From Coffea arabica (Eukaryota > Streptophyta > Magnoliopsida > Gentianales > Rubiaceae): a DNA stretch of 64,000 nt. The stretch lies in the NCBI RefSeq assembly GCF_036785885.1, contig NC_092322.1:13042466-13106465 (forward strand), read 5' to 3'. Every line of letters starts with the position of its first letter. The first letter of the stretch is position 1. The notes under the pieces are model-generated. The model saw only the letters and a list, made by a program, of their open reading frames with translations, did not search any database and was not told the origin of the DNA. Below, piece after piece: positions 36,897 through 49,425 of this stretch. A program made the translations under genes and the position numbers.

Positions 36897-39800
36897 TGTA
36901 ACAGCCCCACCTTCCCCTAAGGCGAACCAAAGGGGTTAGCGGACTGCCTGCCCAACTCTCGCCAGGACTAACGGATCAGTTTACGTCGATCTAATACGTT
37001 CCGAAACTTACCAGTGCGCGCAACCAAGTCAAAATCACAAAATAAAAAAAAATGAAGAAAAGTCGAAACCGATGATGAACAGTACCGGCCACGTCCAACT
37101 CCGGATACTAGGCCGAGAGTAGCCAAACCTTTTTCTTTTGCCGTTTGAAATACGAGTTGATTCGAAATCCAACCAAATATCATCCAAACATACATACATT
37201 GAAATGTAACATTTACAAGCCAAAGCGGCATATGAAAACGATTCATCATGGATATACATGTTCGGTTTGCCAATCGAAAGAGAATGAACCCAATGCACAT
37301 TAGGGTCTCATTCAAAGAGCTATTCAAAAGACATTTACATGAGCTCAACTTGACAACCAACAAGTATAACCTTTTCAAAAGTGGTCATTTTCCTGTAAGG
37401 AAAACAAATGGAACGGAATGAGTTTAAACCCAGTGAGTTACTACCACATAAGCAACAAAAATCACATAAGCATAATCTTTCATTTCAAGTACACAATTAA
37501 GAAGTAAAACAAGTCGGTAAAAGGATACGGACGGCTCTCAAGAGCCCATTTCCACGCTTACATTCTTGATCCAATCTCACTGACTCTCCGTCAACGTTTA
37601 AGAGTACCAACCGTAGAACCCACTTCACTCCCATCCCTTCCACCAAACATACCCCAACCGGGCCCGCATTCCAATCAGTAGCTTTTGGTAATACTCGAAT
37701 TTACCAGAATCAAGAGTCTCATTACTACAAGATTCCCCAATACAGTCCCCGTGGCATGTCAATTTTGTAACATCCCGAATATTAGGAGGTTGTTTGTGAA
37801 GAAAATATTAAAATATATTTCTTCGGGTTTGATTTAAAACTTTATTTGTTTTAAAAGACTAGAGACCCTAATATTTTAGTCAAAAACCCTAGTTTACTTG
37901 TGACTAACCGGTTTTCTTAAATCTCTCACATTTTAATTGAAACCCTAATTTTAATCACTGGAATTGGAAAATTCCTCGCGTTTTCTTAAAAATTTCCTTT
38001 TATTTGGAAATTATTATTTATTAAAGCCCTACTATCCATTTATTCCATAATAAGTGCAAATGAGTTTAGAAAGTAGGGTTTCACTCTTCGTTTTCAAGAT
38101 TGGGGCAAATTAGGATTTTCGCGATTTTCCGCCGGATGAATTTTCGGTACAGAGTAAGAATTAATTTGGGGATTAAAAGTGACTTTTAAGTGAGAAATAA
38201 TATGTGATTAGTGGCAATGAGATAAGGTTAGTAAATGAGAAGTAAAAACCCTAGTACGTGAGTTTTAAGAAAAACGGCGCGAATCGGCGGGACCCGCGTA
38301 CTACCGGTTGAACGCACCACTTGACCACCACTTTCTTACCATACAAGCTTATTGATATTTGAGCAAAATATCTTCTCAATTTCCAGCTAGCTTGACCGAA
38401 ATTTGTGGCCTAAAAATGTAAGGGAAGAGAGAGAAAAATGCTTGGCTATGGTGGTGACACTTGTCCAACTCTATTGGGTCCTTGTTTGATATTTTCTTTC
38501 TTCCTTTCTTATCTTTCCTTGGACTGCATTTCTTCTTCATTTCTGCTTGTCTTGGCCGAGAGTGAGAGGGAGAGAAACCAAGAGAAAGAAACTCCAACCC
38601 ATCTTGAGTTTGATCCATTTAAGTGAGCAACAAGAAAACTAAACCGATTGATTGTAAGTTTGAAAGCTTGGGAAGCTAAGGGAACCAAAAATTTCAAGAA
38701 ATAGTGGAGGATCACTCTTGCAAGGCTTTGTCTTAAGGTATATTGGCTGATCACCCTTTTCTTCTCCATTAATCATAATCAAGTGGTTGTTAAGCTTAGA
38801 ATTGAGCTAGTGATACCTATTTTCAAGTTGTTGTGATGATTTTTGGATGATATAAGTGAGTTAGGATTTGATAAATTTCTGCCCAAACTTGCTATATGGT
38901 TACTATATGTTGTATATAAGGTTATACAAGGGGCTTTGGTAGTGATTGGAACAAGGAATTGAAGAAAGTTCAATTGAAAACCAAAATTTCCAGATTTCTG
39001 GAATTTCATGTTTCACTTCTGTCCGTTTTTGTTGCACCATGTTAGAGGCCGAATTGACCTTTGGTCAAAGAAGGAAAGTTGTAGAAAATGGTATTTTATA
39101 AGTACCTGTAAAATTTCAGCTCAATCGGAGTAACGTAGGACGTGAAAAGTCCAAAATACCCTTACTGTTTTAAGTATTTCCCAAGCAGTCCGTGTGAGCA
39201 GTTAAGTCCAGTTTATCACGTTTTTCGACTAGGATCCATTCTGATTTAGCTTTTTACCAAAACATGAAAGTTGTATCATTCTGAATTAGCTTTCAAATGC
39301 CTCTAAGAACACCTGATTCGGACTTGTGTACTCTGAGTTATGTCCATTACAGTGTTCTGCGTTTAAACAGCCGACGAATTGGTTTTGGGTTTAGTAATTC
39401 GAGAATTTGACCAAGTTACATTAGAAACTGGACTAAGTGACCTATATGAACATTGTAGCCCTGAGTCTTAGCTTCGAAACGGTATAGGTTGCGTCTTAAT
39501 CCGATAAGCGTAGCCTCGGATAAGTTATTTCCGCTTTCATACATCAAATCTGTCTTTTGCTAAATTGAATTTCTGCACTTGTTATTACTGTATTTCTTAT
39601 TCTTATGATATTGTGAGCCTATGGAACGGCTCTTGACTTGAATTGCTTATGTGTGATGTTGGGTTGTGGTTGAGGAAAAATAATGAAGCCAAAATGGTTG
39701 AAAAATTAGGTAAACACAAAAGGGCGTGCTGCCCAAATTTTCGCCGAGAGCTAGGTTTCTATTTGAACTTGTATACTTTTGTTTGGCCAATACCATGACC

Positions 39801-42800
39801 GGTTTTCCATTTTACAACATGATTTTTCATCCTTGGGTTCAAACAACCCTCTTCTTACTTGAAAGTCATCTTTACACGTTTTACTCTTAATTAGTCGGGT
39901 TTCTTTGTTTCCCTTAAATGTTTTGCTCGATAAACTATAATAATGTTCTCTTGCTCAACCTTAGGTTTCATTGGTGATTAAGGGTAATATCCGGAAGGAT
40001 ATTTTGCACGATATTTTGCATTTCTAGGTGAGTGACCTCAAACTACTTCTAAAGTTATTTATGAACCGTTTCTTACATTATTTACTTTTGAACTGTTTCC
40101 AAAGTCACTTTTGAAATGTTTTCTTGCATATCATGTGTGCTGGCATTTGAGTGTGCCTTGTTTGCTATATTTCTTGACTTCATGACTTGTATTTTGGTTG
40201 ATAACGTGTTAAGTGCTTTCGATGATTATTAAAACGAGTTTTCTAGGCGAGTGTGTACTTTATCGCACTCGACCTAAATAGCTGTGCAATTTTCAAGGAT
40301 TTAATTATTGAAATGCTAGTTGCGCATGATGTAAGCCTTTTGGGCTGAACTGGCCATTGCCCTTGTTACCGGTCGTCTTGAGCCAGAAGCGGACTCGGTC
40401 AGGCGATTAGGAACTTGGGTGAACGTTTGGTATACTCGAGTATTACCTATGTAGGTTGGTGGAGCCTGGCCAAAAGCCAGGGACGGGGTGAATGAAATGA
40501 AGTAAGTGACCAAATGAGCGAGAAAATGTCAGGAGAATGAATGTATCCTTTCATGAATGTTACTATCGCTTTCCATTGTAAATGTTTCTTGAATTATTGA
40601 TAATCCATATTTACTGTTTTGCAAATGATGTAGTTGTTTCCGGATTTATCATTCAATTTATGACTTCATTGCTATATGACATCATTGAAATGAACTATTG
40701 TGAAACCGATTTGATTAATGATTTTCTGGTTACTCGCTGAGCTTTTAGCTCACCCCAAAAACTATTTTATTCCCCTCCACAGGGCTCGTGGCGAAGGAAG
40801 GACTTGTAGTACTTGTGCACTTGTATGGATGGCCTAAACTTTGTACAATTTTGGATTTGGAATTATTTTATGTATATTTGGGATTAGTTTCCGCTGCATT
40901 TGTGACATGTAATTATTGGAGACTTGAATGTATATTTGTGGACCATGTGATGTATATTTGAGATTTTTATTGTAATATATTTGAGGATTATAGTGATCGA
41001 CTGAGTCCCGGCGAGAGTTGGGCAGGCGGCCCGCCGAACCCTGGGGTACGCCCTAGGGGGAGGTGGGGTAGTCAGAAATTTTCACGACCAAACCCTCGCC
41101 GGCTCGATTCAGTTGACTACCAACGGAATTGAGCTCAGTAGTACAGTAAGGCCGTTGGATACTCGTCCAAACGATGCCAAATCAGTTTTTCATGAAGTGA
41201 ATTCAATATCTCATATAGCAAGTGCAGTATATCAGTGAAACAGTAAACAGTCATTAACGGTATCACCAGAGGTGAGGGCGGTCAAGTACACCCTCACCTC
41301 AATCAATTCCAATAGCCAAATAAGCCTTCAAGGCATCAAAATCACATATAGCAAAGCCACATTGTAACATTCAAGTGAGTAGTATACTCACTTATCAATT
41401 AATTGTTGTTTCATGCACTTCCGTCAAGAGAATGTCGTGAACCACCGTCACGCCCTAGAACACGTAAACAAGTACAATGAGACTCGATAACGAGTCATAA
41501 AACAATGCCAATCACAACCCCAATAGGGTTTCATATGCATATACAAGTATCATAGGTAACCAGAAAATCCGGAAATGCAATTAACTTTGGCCCTAAAAAA
41601 AAACAGTTTTTGTCCTCATTTTGCGGTAATGGTACCAATTTCACTACGATTATCGGATGAGGGTGCAAGACCCACCATCTCGAAGCTAAAAGATAGGGCT
41701 ACAACATTACAGAAGGTCACTCAACCCAGTTTTGAGTGCAAATAGGTCAAAAATGCAAGATACTATATCAAAAACGTAAAACAGATTCACCAAAACGCAT
41801 TCTAGCGGAAACATCATAACTCAGGCTCTACAAGTCCAATTTCAGAAATTCCAAAACCAGCTGAAAGCTAAGGAACAGGGCTACAATAATGTAGAAGATC
41901 ACTCAGTCCAATTCCTAGCATAACTAGGTCAAATATGCAAGAAACTAAACTAGAACCGCAATAACAGGTTTGCAAACTACATTCTGCTGTAATCAGTACA
42001 ACTCAGTCTATACAGGTCCAAATTCCAAAATTCCAAAGGCATATGGTAGCTAGGACATCAAGCTACATTTCATCAGAAGACCTCAAAGGCCAAATCGTGC
42101 ATTTTCATGGTCGAAAATGGAAGACTACACGAAAACAGAAATCTAGGCGCGAAATAGGTTTCGAAAACAGTCAAGGGTATTTCGGTCCTTTCACATGGTA
42201 CAGTGGTCGGATCAAGCTGGAAATTTACAGGCAACTAGTTTATAGCCTTGGCTACAACTTTCATGTTTTGGCCAAAATCTAATTCGGTGAGGATCAGGGT
42301 GAAAAGTCATGGTCAAATTGAGTGAAAAGGCAACCCTGTTCGCAGCACCCCTTCCTAGACCAGTCTCGATATTTTTGACTTATCTCATTCTACACTACTC
42401 CGATTGACCTGAAATTTTACAGGAACCTTTAAAACATCAATACCTACAACTTTTATGTTTTAAGCCAAGGCCAATTCGGTCTCTAACCATGAGATACAAA
42501 ATCGGACAGAATTGGGGATATAAAACCCTAACTTTCTCAAATTCCTTCCAAACCAGAAATTGGTTACAATTATCTATCCTATACACCTACTAGAGTCATT
42601 AAACATCAGTTCCCATCATCAAGGATAGCCACAACATTACATTCATATTAAACCAGAAAATTCATCAATAAATTAAAAATTTCATCAATTCATCCAAAAC
42701 CAAGAAATAAACCACATATTTCATCACTTTAGCTCCCACTTGGCACAAATTAAGCTTCCTTAAGTGTAGGAGAAAGTTCAAACACCACTCACCTAGTAAA

Positions 42801-43421
42801 CAAGAGAGGAAGAGTTGTTGGACACCTTAGCTTCCTTAAACACTTCACCAAATCACTTACTAACACCAAATGGAGGGGTTTTATGGAGTAGAAACAAGAT
42901 CAAGCAATTGTTTTGGTGGATTTGAGCTAGATGGTAGACAAAACTTTGAAGAGTTCTCTTCCTTCTTATCTCAAGGTGGCCGGCCAAGAGAGAGATAAAA
43001 ATGGTGATTTTTTGTTAGTTTTTGGTTTATTTAATCAAAGGGTAAAACATGGAATAGTAGTCAAAAGTTATATCCAATCTCATGGTGACACTTGTCACCT
43101 CCATTAATGCAAGTCTATCCTTTTGTTTCCTCTCACATCAATCACCTCTCATCCTCTACTTATCTCTTAACACCCGATAAATTTCAACCAGTATCCAAAA
43201 CTTAACCTAATTGGCCGAATTTTTTCGAACTTTTCGCACTAGTGGGTCCCACGTCCGATATATATCCTTAATTTTTCAAAAACTCTCCAATACTAGAAAA
43301 ATCATCTAAAAACATAATTACTCACAAAATTCACCAGGAAAATTGTTCCTAAGCAGAAAACATACCATTAAAGGGGATAAACCCTAAGAAAATTATTAAG
43401 AGAAATTTACGGGTTCTCACA
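36897..43421 (-). mobile_element. solo LTR 'A' (about 3.2 kb, split by solo LTR 'B')
   Basis: Read on the minus strand it starts TGTGAGAACCCGTAAATTTC (at 43,421) and ends GGTGGGGCTGTTACA (at 36,897), giving TG...CA termini. It is flanked by the perfect 5-bp duplication CAAAT (36,892-36,896 and 43,422-43,426). Removing the nested element at 37,766-41,076 and one AATTT copy leaves 36,897-37,765 plus 41,082-43,421, about 3.2 kb. No gag or pol is present, so it is a solo LTR left by recombination. Its 3' end shares a conserved GC-rich block (GGCGAGAGTTGGGCAGGC) with the other two LTRs here. Confidence 0.82.
37766..41076 (+). mobile_element. solo LTR 'B' (3,311 bp) nested in LTR 'A'
   Basis: Starts TGTAACATCCCGAATATT and ends GGTGGGGTAGTCAGA, with the perfect 5-bp duplication AATTT (37,761-37,765 and 41,077-41,081). 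The last bases have drifted from the expected TCGTCACA seen in LTR 'C'. No internal retroviral-type genes. The small frames at 38,376-39,009 are not supported genes. Same subfamily as LTR 'C', opposite orientation. Confidence 0.85.
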
Positions 43422-43426
43422 CAAAT

Positions 43427-43803
43427 CCTATCAAAAATGGACATTTCAGAAATTATTTGCATGACTCCTAGTCAACACCCAAATATCAATAAAAATCTCG
43501 ACTTTAAATCCAAAGTACCAGTCCCAAAACTCACAAAATTAGGATTTTTCTAATGTCAACATCCAAATATTGTATATTATTAAAGTAAATAGCATTATCA
43601 GCCCTAAGTATTGAAATCAATTTAGTAAAAATCTGAGATGGATAACCCTAAACCGTAACTAATTACAACATACATGAACTAATTTTAACTAATTATAACA
43701 TGAACGAAGTATAACATACATACCCATTTGCCTTCGATTTTATGGAAGAAATCTTCATCTCTTTCGCTCTTCTTACTTGATTCAGATTGACTTGACTTTG
43801 GCT

Positions 43804-43854
<51 letters not shown>

Positions 43855-44020
43855 ATAGGGTTTGAACAAAACAAATGATTCTGTTCAATTGCCTTTTGGT
43901 TATTATATAAGGGCATTTTGGTCCTTTCATCAATTCCCGTTAATTTTTTCGATTTCCGTCAAGATTACAATTTAATTCAAAACATGAGATATCACGTTGT
44001 ATATTTTGAAACCATAGGGG
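43427..44020. other. right subterminal part of the MULE
   Basis: MULE sequence between LTR 'A' and LTR 'C', including the inner part of the right TIR (43,915-44,020) and a (CT)24 microsatellite. It probably contains the transposase promoter. No coding sequence seen. Confidence 0.5.
43805..43852 (+). repeat. (CT)24 microsatellite
   Basis: An uninterrupted run of CT dinucleotides, 48 bases. On the minus strand this is a GA repeat upstream of the transposase gene. Confidence 0.97.
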
Positions 44021-44025
44021 GTTTA

Positions 44026-47000
44026 TGTGACGACCCCACCTCCCCCTAAGGCGTACCAAAGGGTTCGGCGGACCGCCTGCCCAGCTCTCGCCAGGACTCA
44101 CTCACTATTTTAATTGAGTCACGTACACACATCCATGAACCATAAATAACATTCCCAATTCAAGCTTATAATTTACATTAATAGAAATCGAGGTACAAAG
44201 TCTCAACACACCCAACTAGTTCAATACGTATACAATCCAAGTACAACATGTTCCATTCGAGGAATAGCGCGAGTACAAGACCAAAAAGTCAAAAGTCAAA
44301 ACAAAAGGCTACGCTAGTCTTTTACAAGTCTCACGCGCCACTCGTACCCCTGAAAGGAAAACAAATGGAGTGGAATGAGCTAAAAGCCCAGTGAGGTTCC
44401 AAATAGCAAATTGACCATTATTTAGAAGTACAAGTTTTCGGTATAGCAAAGTAACAAGCATGAAGAGTTCATAAATGTGAGCAATAACACGTCAAGTAGC
44501 AATCTTAAAATGAGCGAGTGTAGAAGTTTTTCAAAAGCAACAATAATCCAATAAACAATATTCACTCCAAAGTATAAGGATACGGATGACTCTCAGGAGC
44601 CAAATTCCCGTTGCATTACCAGAAGCTTGATCACGTAGTAGTTGACACTCCGTCAACTTTCAAGTAAGTAACCAATCCAGTAGAACACCACTTACACGAC
44701 TCTCCGTCCACCGTTCAAACCCCCTACTGGGCCCAAAATCCTCAATAAACACGGGTGGTAATACTCGAGTATACCGATTAGTCGAGAAGATATCACTCCA
44801 CTCGACAATACAAGAGACCCAGGGTTCGTTACCCAATCGACCAAGCCCTTGCCGACTCGACTAGAGTAACTCGCCACAGGGTTTCTGGAATTTCAGGAAG
44901 TGCGCGCATCATAATCAAGTATATCAAGTCAATTGCAACAATAAACAAGTATATCACGTAAGGGCAAGTGCGATAAAGTACACTGTTGCCCTTACAATTC
45001 ACGTATATAACATGTAATCAGATTGGTCACGTATCAAGTTCAAGTATCAAATTCAATTCGGTATTTGAAAGCACTCATCAAAAGATATAGTGCCTTTACT
45101 GGTCACTTTCAGGTTATACTCCGGGTTCGGAGTCCAAATCTGCGATAAAACTCAGTTTGAGAACTTTGAAACACGACTTAGATTCGAAACTTAAACGTTT
45201 CGTTCAATAAAATTCAAGAAATTGGAATTCACTTGGATGGTAGTGTGAAACACTTGCTCACTTTTTAAACGGTAAAACTTTGTAACTTTTATACTTGAAA
45301 TCGTCATGCGAGTGGAAAATACAAGGAAAACATACTTCGAGCAATCATGATTGCATTTCTCAAGGGTACAAGTTCGACCAAGTCCTTACTTATATACCTC
45401 GGAACAAGAAGACTCAAGTACCCTAGATGGTTCAAGCAGTAATCACTCTTAACCCTTACTCAAGTTGCAAGTAGTTCTCTAGTCTTCGAGCGTAAATTTG
45501 GGCAGCATGCCCCTTGTGTTTACCTAATTTTCCAGCCATTTAGGCTTCATTATTTTTCTTCAACAACAACCCAACATCATACATATCAGCAATTTATGTC
45601 AAGAGCCGTTCCATAGGCTCACAATATCATAATAACAAGAATCGCATTAAGGACAAGTGCAGAAATTCAATTTAGCACAAGACAGATTTGACGTACAAAT
45701 GCGGAAATAATATATCCGAGGCTACGCTTATCGGATTGAGGCATAACTTATGCCGTTTCGAAGCTAAGACATAGAGCTACAATGTTCATGAAGGTCACTT
45801 TGTCCAGTTTCTAATTTAACTTGGTCAAATTCTCAAATTACTAAACCAGAAACCAATTCGTCGGCTGTTTAAACGCATTACGCTGTAACGGACATAACTC
45901 AGTGTACAAAAGTCCAATTCAGGTGTTCTTAGAGGCATTTTAAAGCTACTTCAGAACACTGCAACTTTCATGTTTTGGCCCAGGGCTAAATCAGTACGAC
46001 ACCTAGTCAAAAAACGTGATAAACTGGACTTAACTGATGAAACGGACTGCTGGGAAATACTTAGAACAGTAAAGGTATTTTGGACTTTTCACATCTTACG
46101 TTGCTCCGATTGAGCTGAAATTTTGTAGGCACCTATAAAATGCCATTCTCTACAACTTTTATTCTTTGACCTAAGGCCAAAACAGCCTCTAACATACAGA
46201 TAAAAATTCGGACAGAATGTTGAGACAATTTTCCAGATTTTGGAAATTTTGAGATTCTACTGAATCTTTCCTTAATTTCTTGGTCCAATCACTACCAAAA
46301 CACCATATAACACCTCAATTGCAACATATAAACATCATACAATCATTTGGGCAGAATTTTCCCCAAACCCTAGTCATCAAATAAGAAAGGGGAAAACTTC
46401 TAAAACATGCTAATCATCCATGATTTCACCATAATCTCAAGTTGTTAAGCTTAATTTAACAAGATTGAAAGTAAAACTTGGAGAGATAAGTTCTCTTACC
46501 TTGGTTAGAGGTCACTAAGAGTAGCCCAAGCTTCCTTCTTCCAAAAACTTACCACAAATCACCACTTAATCACTCAAGAACAAGTTTAATCGGTTTACTT
46601 TGTTTATTTTCTCACTAAGTTGTTGGATTTGAAGATGAAATGAAGAAATTTCTCTTGGTGTTTTCTTCCCTCTCCCTCACGGCTCCTTGGCAGAAATATC
46701 AAGAGAAATGAAGCTAAGTTTGTCTTATAATAAAACCAAAAGATTAGAACTAATGGTGTCCACAAATTGCCCAACACTTGGCCTAATCTTGGCCACTCAT
46801 TTTTCTCTTTCTTTCCCTTGCTTATAAGCCACAAATTTCGGTCCCCTTGGCTGTAATATAAGAAGATATTTTGCTCAATTGTCAATGAGCTTGTAGGGTA
46901 AGAAAGTAGTGGTCAAGTGGTGCGTTCAAACGGTAATGCGCGAGACCCGCCGGTTCGCGCCGTTTTTCTTAAAACTCACGTACTAGGGTTTTTACTTCCC

Positions 47001-47470
47001 ATTCACTAACCTTACATCATTGCTACTACTCACATATTATTTCTCACTTAAAAGTCACTTTTAATCATCAAATTGATCCTCGGCCAGTACCGAAAATTCA
47101 TCTGGCGAAAAATCGCGAAAACCCTAATTTTGCTCAAATCTTGAAACCAAAGTGTAAAACCCTATTTCCAGGCTCATCTGCACTTATTGTTGAACAATTG
47201 GGTAGTAGGGCCTTAATAAATAATAATTTCCAAATAAAAGGAAATTTTTAAGAAAACGTGAGGAATTTACAATTTCAATAATTAACATTAGAATCTCTAG
47301 TAAAATATGAAAGATTTAAGAAACCGTTTAGTCACAAGTAAACTAGGGTTTTTGATTAAAACATTAGGGTTTCTAGTCGTTTAAAACAAAATAAGGTTTT
47401 AAATCAAACCCGAAGAAATATACTTTAATATTTTCTTCACAAACAACCTCCTAATATTCGGGATGTTACA
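44026..47470 (-). mobile_element. solo LTR 'C' (3,445 bp)
   Basis: On the minus strand it starts TGTAACATCCCGAATATT (at 47,470) and ends GGTGGGGTCGTCACA (at 44,026). Perfect 5-bp duplication GTTTA (44,021-44,025 and 47,471-47,475). Removing it restores the right TIR of the MULE, which confirms both. Collinear with LTR 'B' over its length, and no gag/pol. Frames at 44,692 and 46,604 are not supported genes. Confidence 0.88.
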
Positions 47471-47520
47471 GTTTATTTGTATATTAGGTTTAGTACATGG
47501 GGCTTTTTTATTTTTTATCC

Positions 47521-48169
47521 TAGAATTTATTTGGGAGTTATGGGAATTATAATTGTGGGAGTTACAATGCATTTTGAATTGAGTTATTGTACAATTATTT
47601 GAATAAGAGTTACAAATGAATTATTTGGTGAAATGAAGAATTATTGAGTCTTTATAAGCCATTCAAATGTGAATCATATTTTTAGGTTACAAATTCTACC
47701 AATTAACTACAATTTAATATGAAAAAAAATCGTTATATATTGGATTTTCAACCCTTTTTCTAAAGATTTTTGTAGCCTATAAATAATGAAATTCTTTGGA
47801 GAATTTCATACACATTTTTCTCAACAAAATATCATTCTAAATACTATTCTCCTCATACTCTTTTCTTTCTCCCTCATTCTGTTTTCTTTGGGCAAAGAAA
47901 GATATTGGGAAGTTTTTGCTTCTCTTGGTTGTGCATATCAAAAGGAAGCAACAACTATAGAGTTGGGTTATTATATCCTGGAGGCAGCGTACTAGACCTT
48001 CTGCATCGGTTAAAAAAAATACCGTATGTACACATATCGTCTTAAAAAGAACGTATTGCGCATCTCAACCCTACTGAACTTTTTAGTAGCTGTCAAATTC
48101 AAGGTGGTTAGCATGAAAATCAAATGTTGTTCATGTACTCTCTTCCAACAATTTTAAGACGATACTCAA
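47521..48169 (+). mobile_element. right part of the copia LTR and leader
   Basis: Continues the LTR broken at 30,722. It contains a promoter-like CCTATAAATAATGAAATTC near 47,777, followed by a pyrimidine-rich leader and a stretch up to the gag ATG at 48,170. The LTR end and primer-binding site could not be pinned down. Confidence 0.45.
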
Positions 48170-49416
48170 ATGGAGAGTAATACTAACTCTACTATCCTTA
48201 CGTTTGTCGGAAGCTCTACAGATCTCAACAAGCCTTTCAAGTTCAATGGTGAACACCACTTCAAAAGATAGGCTTAAAAAGTACTTTTCTACCTAAAACT
48301 CATGAACGTAGCTTGGATACTTATGGCCAAAATCCAACCAAAATTCGTGTTGATGACATATATGAGCAAAATAAGCAAGAGCAACAACAAAGTGTTCAAA
48401 AATGAAGAAGTGATGATGAAGATTGTAAAAATTATCTTCTTAATTGCTTATTCGATGAGTTTTATGACTACTACTCCACTTCTTATTCCACAATTAAAAA
48501 GATTTTGAAGGCTTTGCAAAAGAAATATGATACTGAAGAAGTTGGAGCCAACAAGTATGCTTGCAGCTGCTACTTCAATATCAAATGGCAGAAAACAAAT
48601 CTGTCCTTACTCAAATACATGAACTACAATATATAGCTCATAAAATTCAATCTGAAGGCATCAAGATGGATGAACAAATGCAAGTGGCTGCTATAGTTGA
48701 CAAATTACCAAATTCTTGGAACGATATTCAAAAGGAACTACGCCACAAGTAGTCGGAGATCACTGTAGTCAATCTCATGGACTTAGAATTGAAGAGGAGG
48801 CAAGGAAGCAAGATCAGTCTGAGGAGACTAATGACAATGGTGAAACTAATAAGGTACATTTTATTACTTCAACTGATAATGTCTCTAAATGTCAGAATTT
48901 TAAAAATAATGCATACTTGAGACCTAGAGGAAAAAATATGAAAAATCAGAATAGACCACAATATTTATATAAAGGACCCAAAAAGAACCAAGAAACCCGT
49001 TCTAATAATAATAAAGTTGTTAGGGGTCCATGTTTTGTTTATGGAAAACTTGGCCACCAACCCAAGGATTGTTATTTTAAAAAACGTGGACAACTTACAA
49101 AGTATGGTGATAAACTTCAAGCTCATGTAGCTAAAGAACCTTTAGTGGCTATGATAACTGAGGTGAACATACTAGAGAATCATGAAGAGTGGTGGGCAGA
49201 TTTGGGCGCTTCTAGGCACATTTGCCATGATAAAGATTGGTTCAAAAACTACACTCATACTGAAAAAGGTAAAATGGCTCACATACCACTAAGGTGGTGG
49301 GTGTTGGTGATGTGGATCTAAAATTCACCTCTGGTCATACTTTAATTTTGAAAGATGTTCTTCATACTTCTCAAATCAGAAAGAAATTGGTTTCAAGTTA
49401 TCTTCTCAACAAATAT
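48170..49416 (+). pseudogene. Ty1/copia gag-protease relic
   Basis: The ATG at 48,170 opens MESNTNSTILTFVGSS...PFKFNGEHHFKR, then a stop. The gag (UBN2-type) body continues through several frames: [19 protein letters not shown], then [19 protein letters not shown] and VDKLPNSWNDIQKEL. A zinc knuckle follows (CFVYGKLGHQPKDC, second Cys changed to Tyr), then the protease site WWADLGASRHIC, where DSG/DTG-type ADSGA is expected (Ser changed to Leu), so it is inactive. Homology ends near SYLLNK at about 49,412. Integrase and reverse transcriptase are absent. Confidence 0.82.
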
Positions 49417-49425
49417 TAACTGGAT

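Larger units (their letters stand above)
30723..47520 (-). mobile_element. Mutator-like element (MULE), 16.8 kb with nested insertions
   Basis: Bounded by a perfect 9-bp duplication TAGAATTTA (30,714-30,722 and 47,521-47,529). Terminal inverted repeats of about 150 bp begin GGGTAAAAAACAAAAAA on the left, with complement GGATAAAAAATAAAAAAGC on the right. The right TIR is split by a solo LTR at 44,026-47,470. Without later insertions the element would be about 5.5 kb. It holds a decayed mudrA transposase on the minus strand and a GRF-type zinc-finger gene on the plus strand next to the left TIR. A TIR fragment of the same family lies at 19,196. Confidence 0.9.

Noticed and set aside
36968-37378. 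136-codon minus-strand frame in solo LTR A
   Set aside because: No recognisable domain, and it overlaps the conserved GC-rich LTR end; most likely chance.
38376-39009. Several short frames on both strands of solo LTR B
   Set aside because: No similarity to gag, pol or host proteins; the same positions in LTR C are not open in matching frames.
36897-43421. Complete LTR retrotransposon with B as internal region
   Set aside because: The two outer parts are not LTR copies of each other, no gag-pol exists, and B has its own perfect AATTT duplication, so it is a nested solo LTR.
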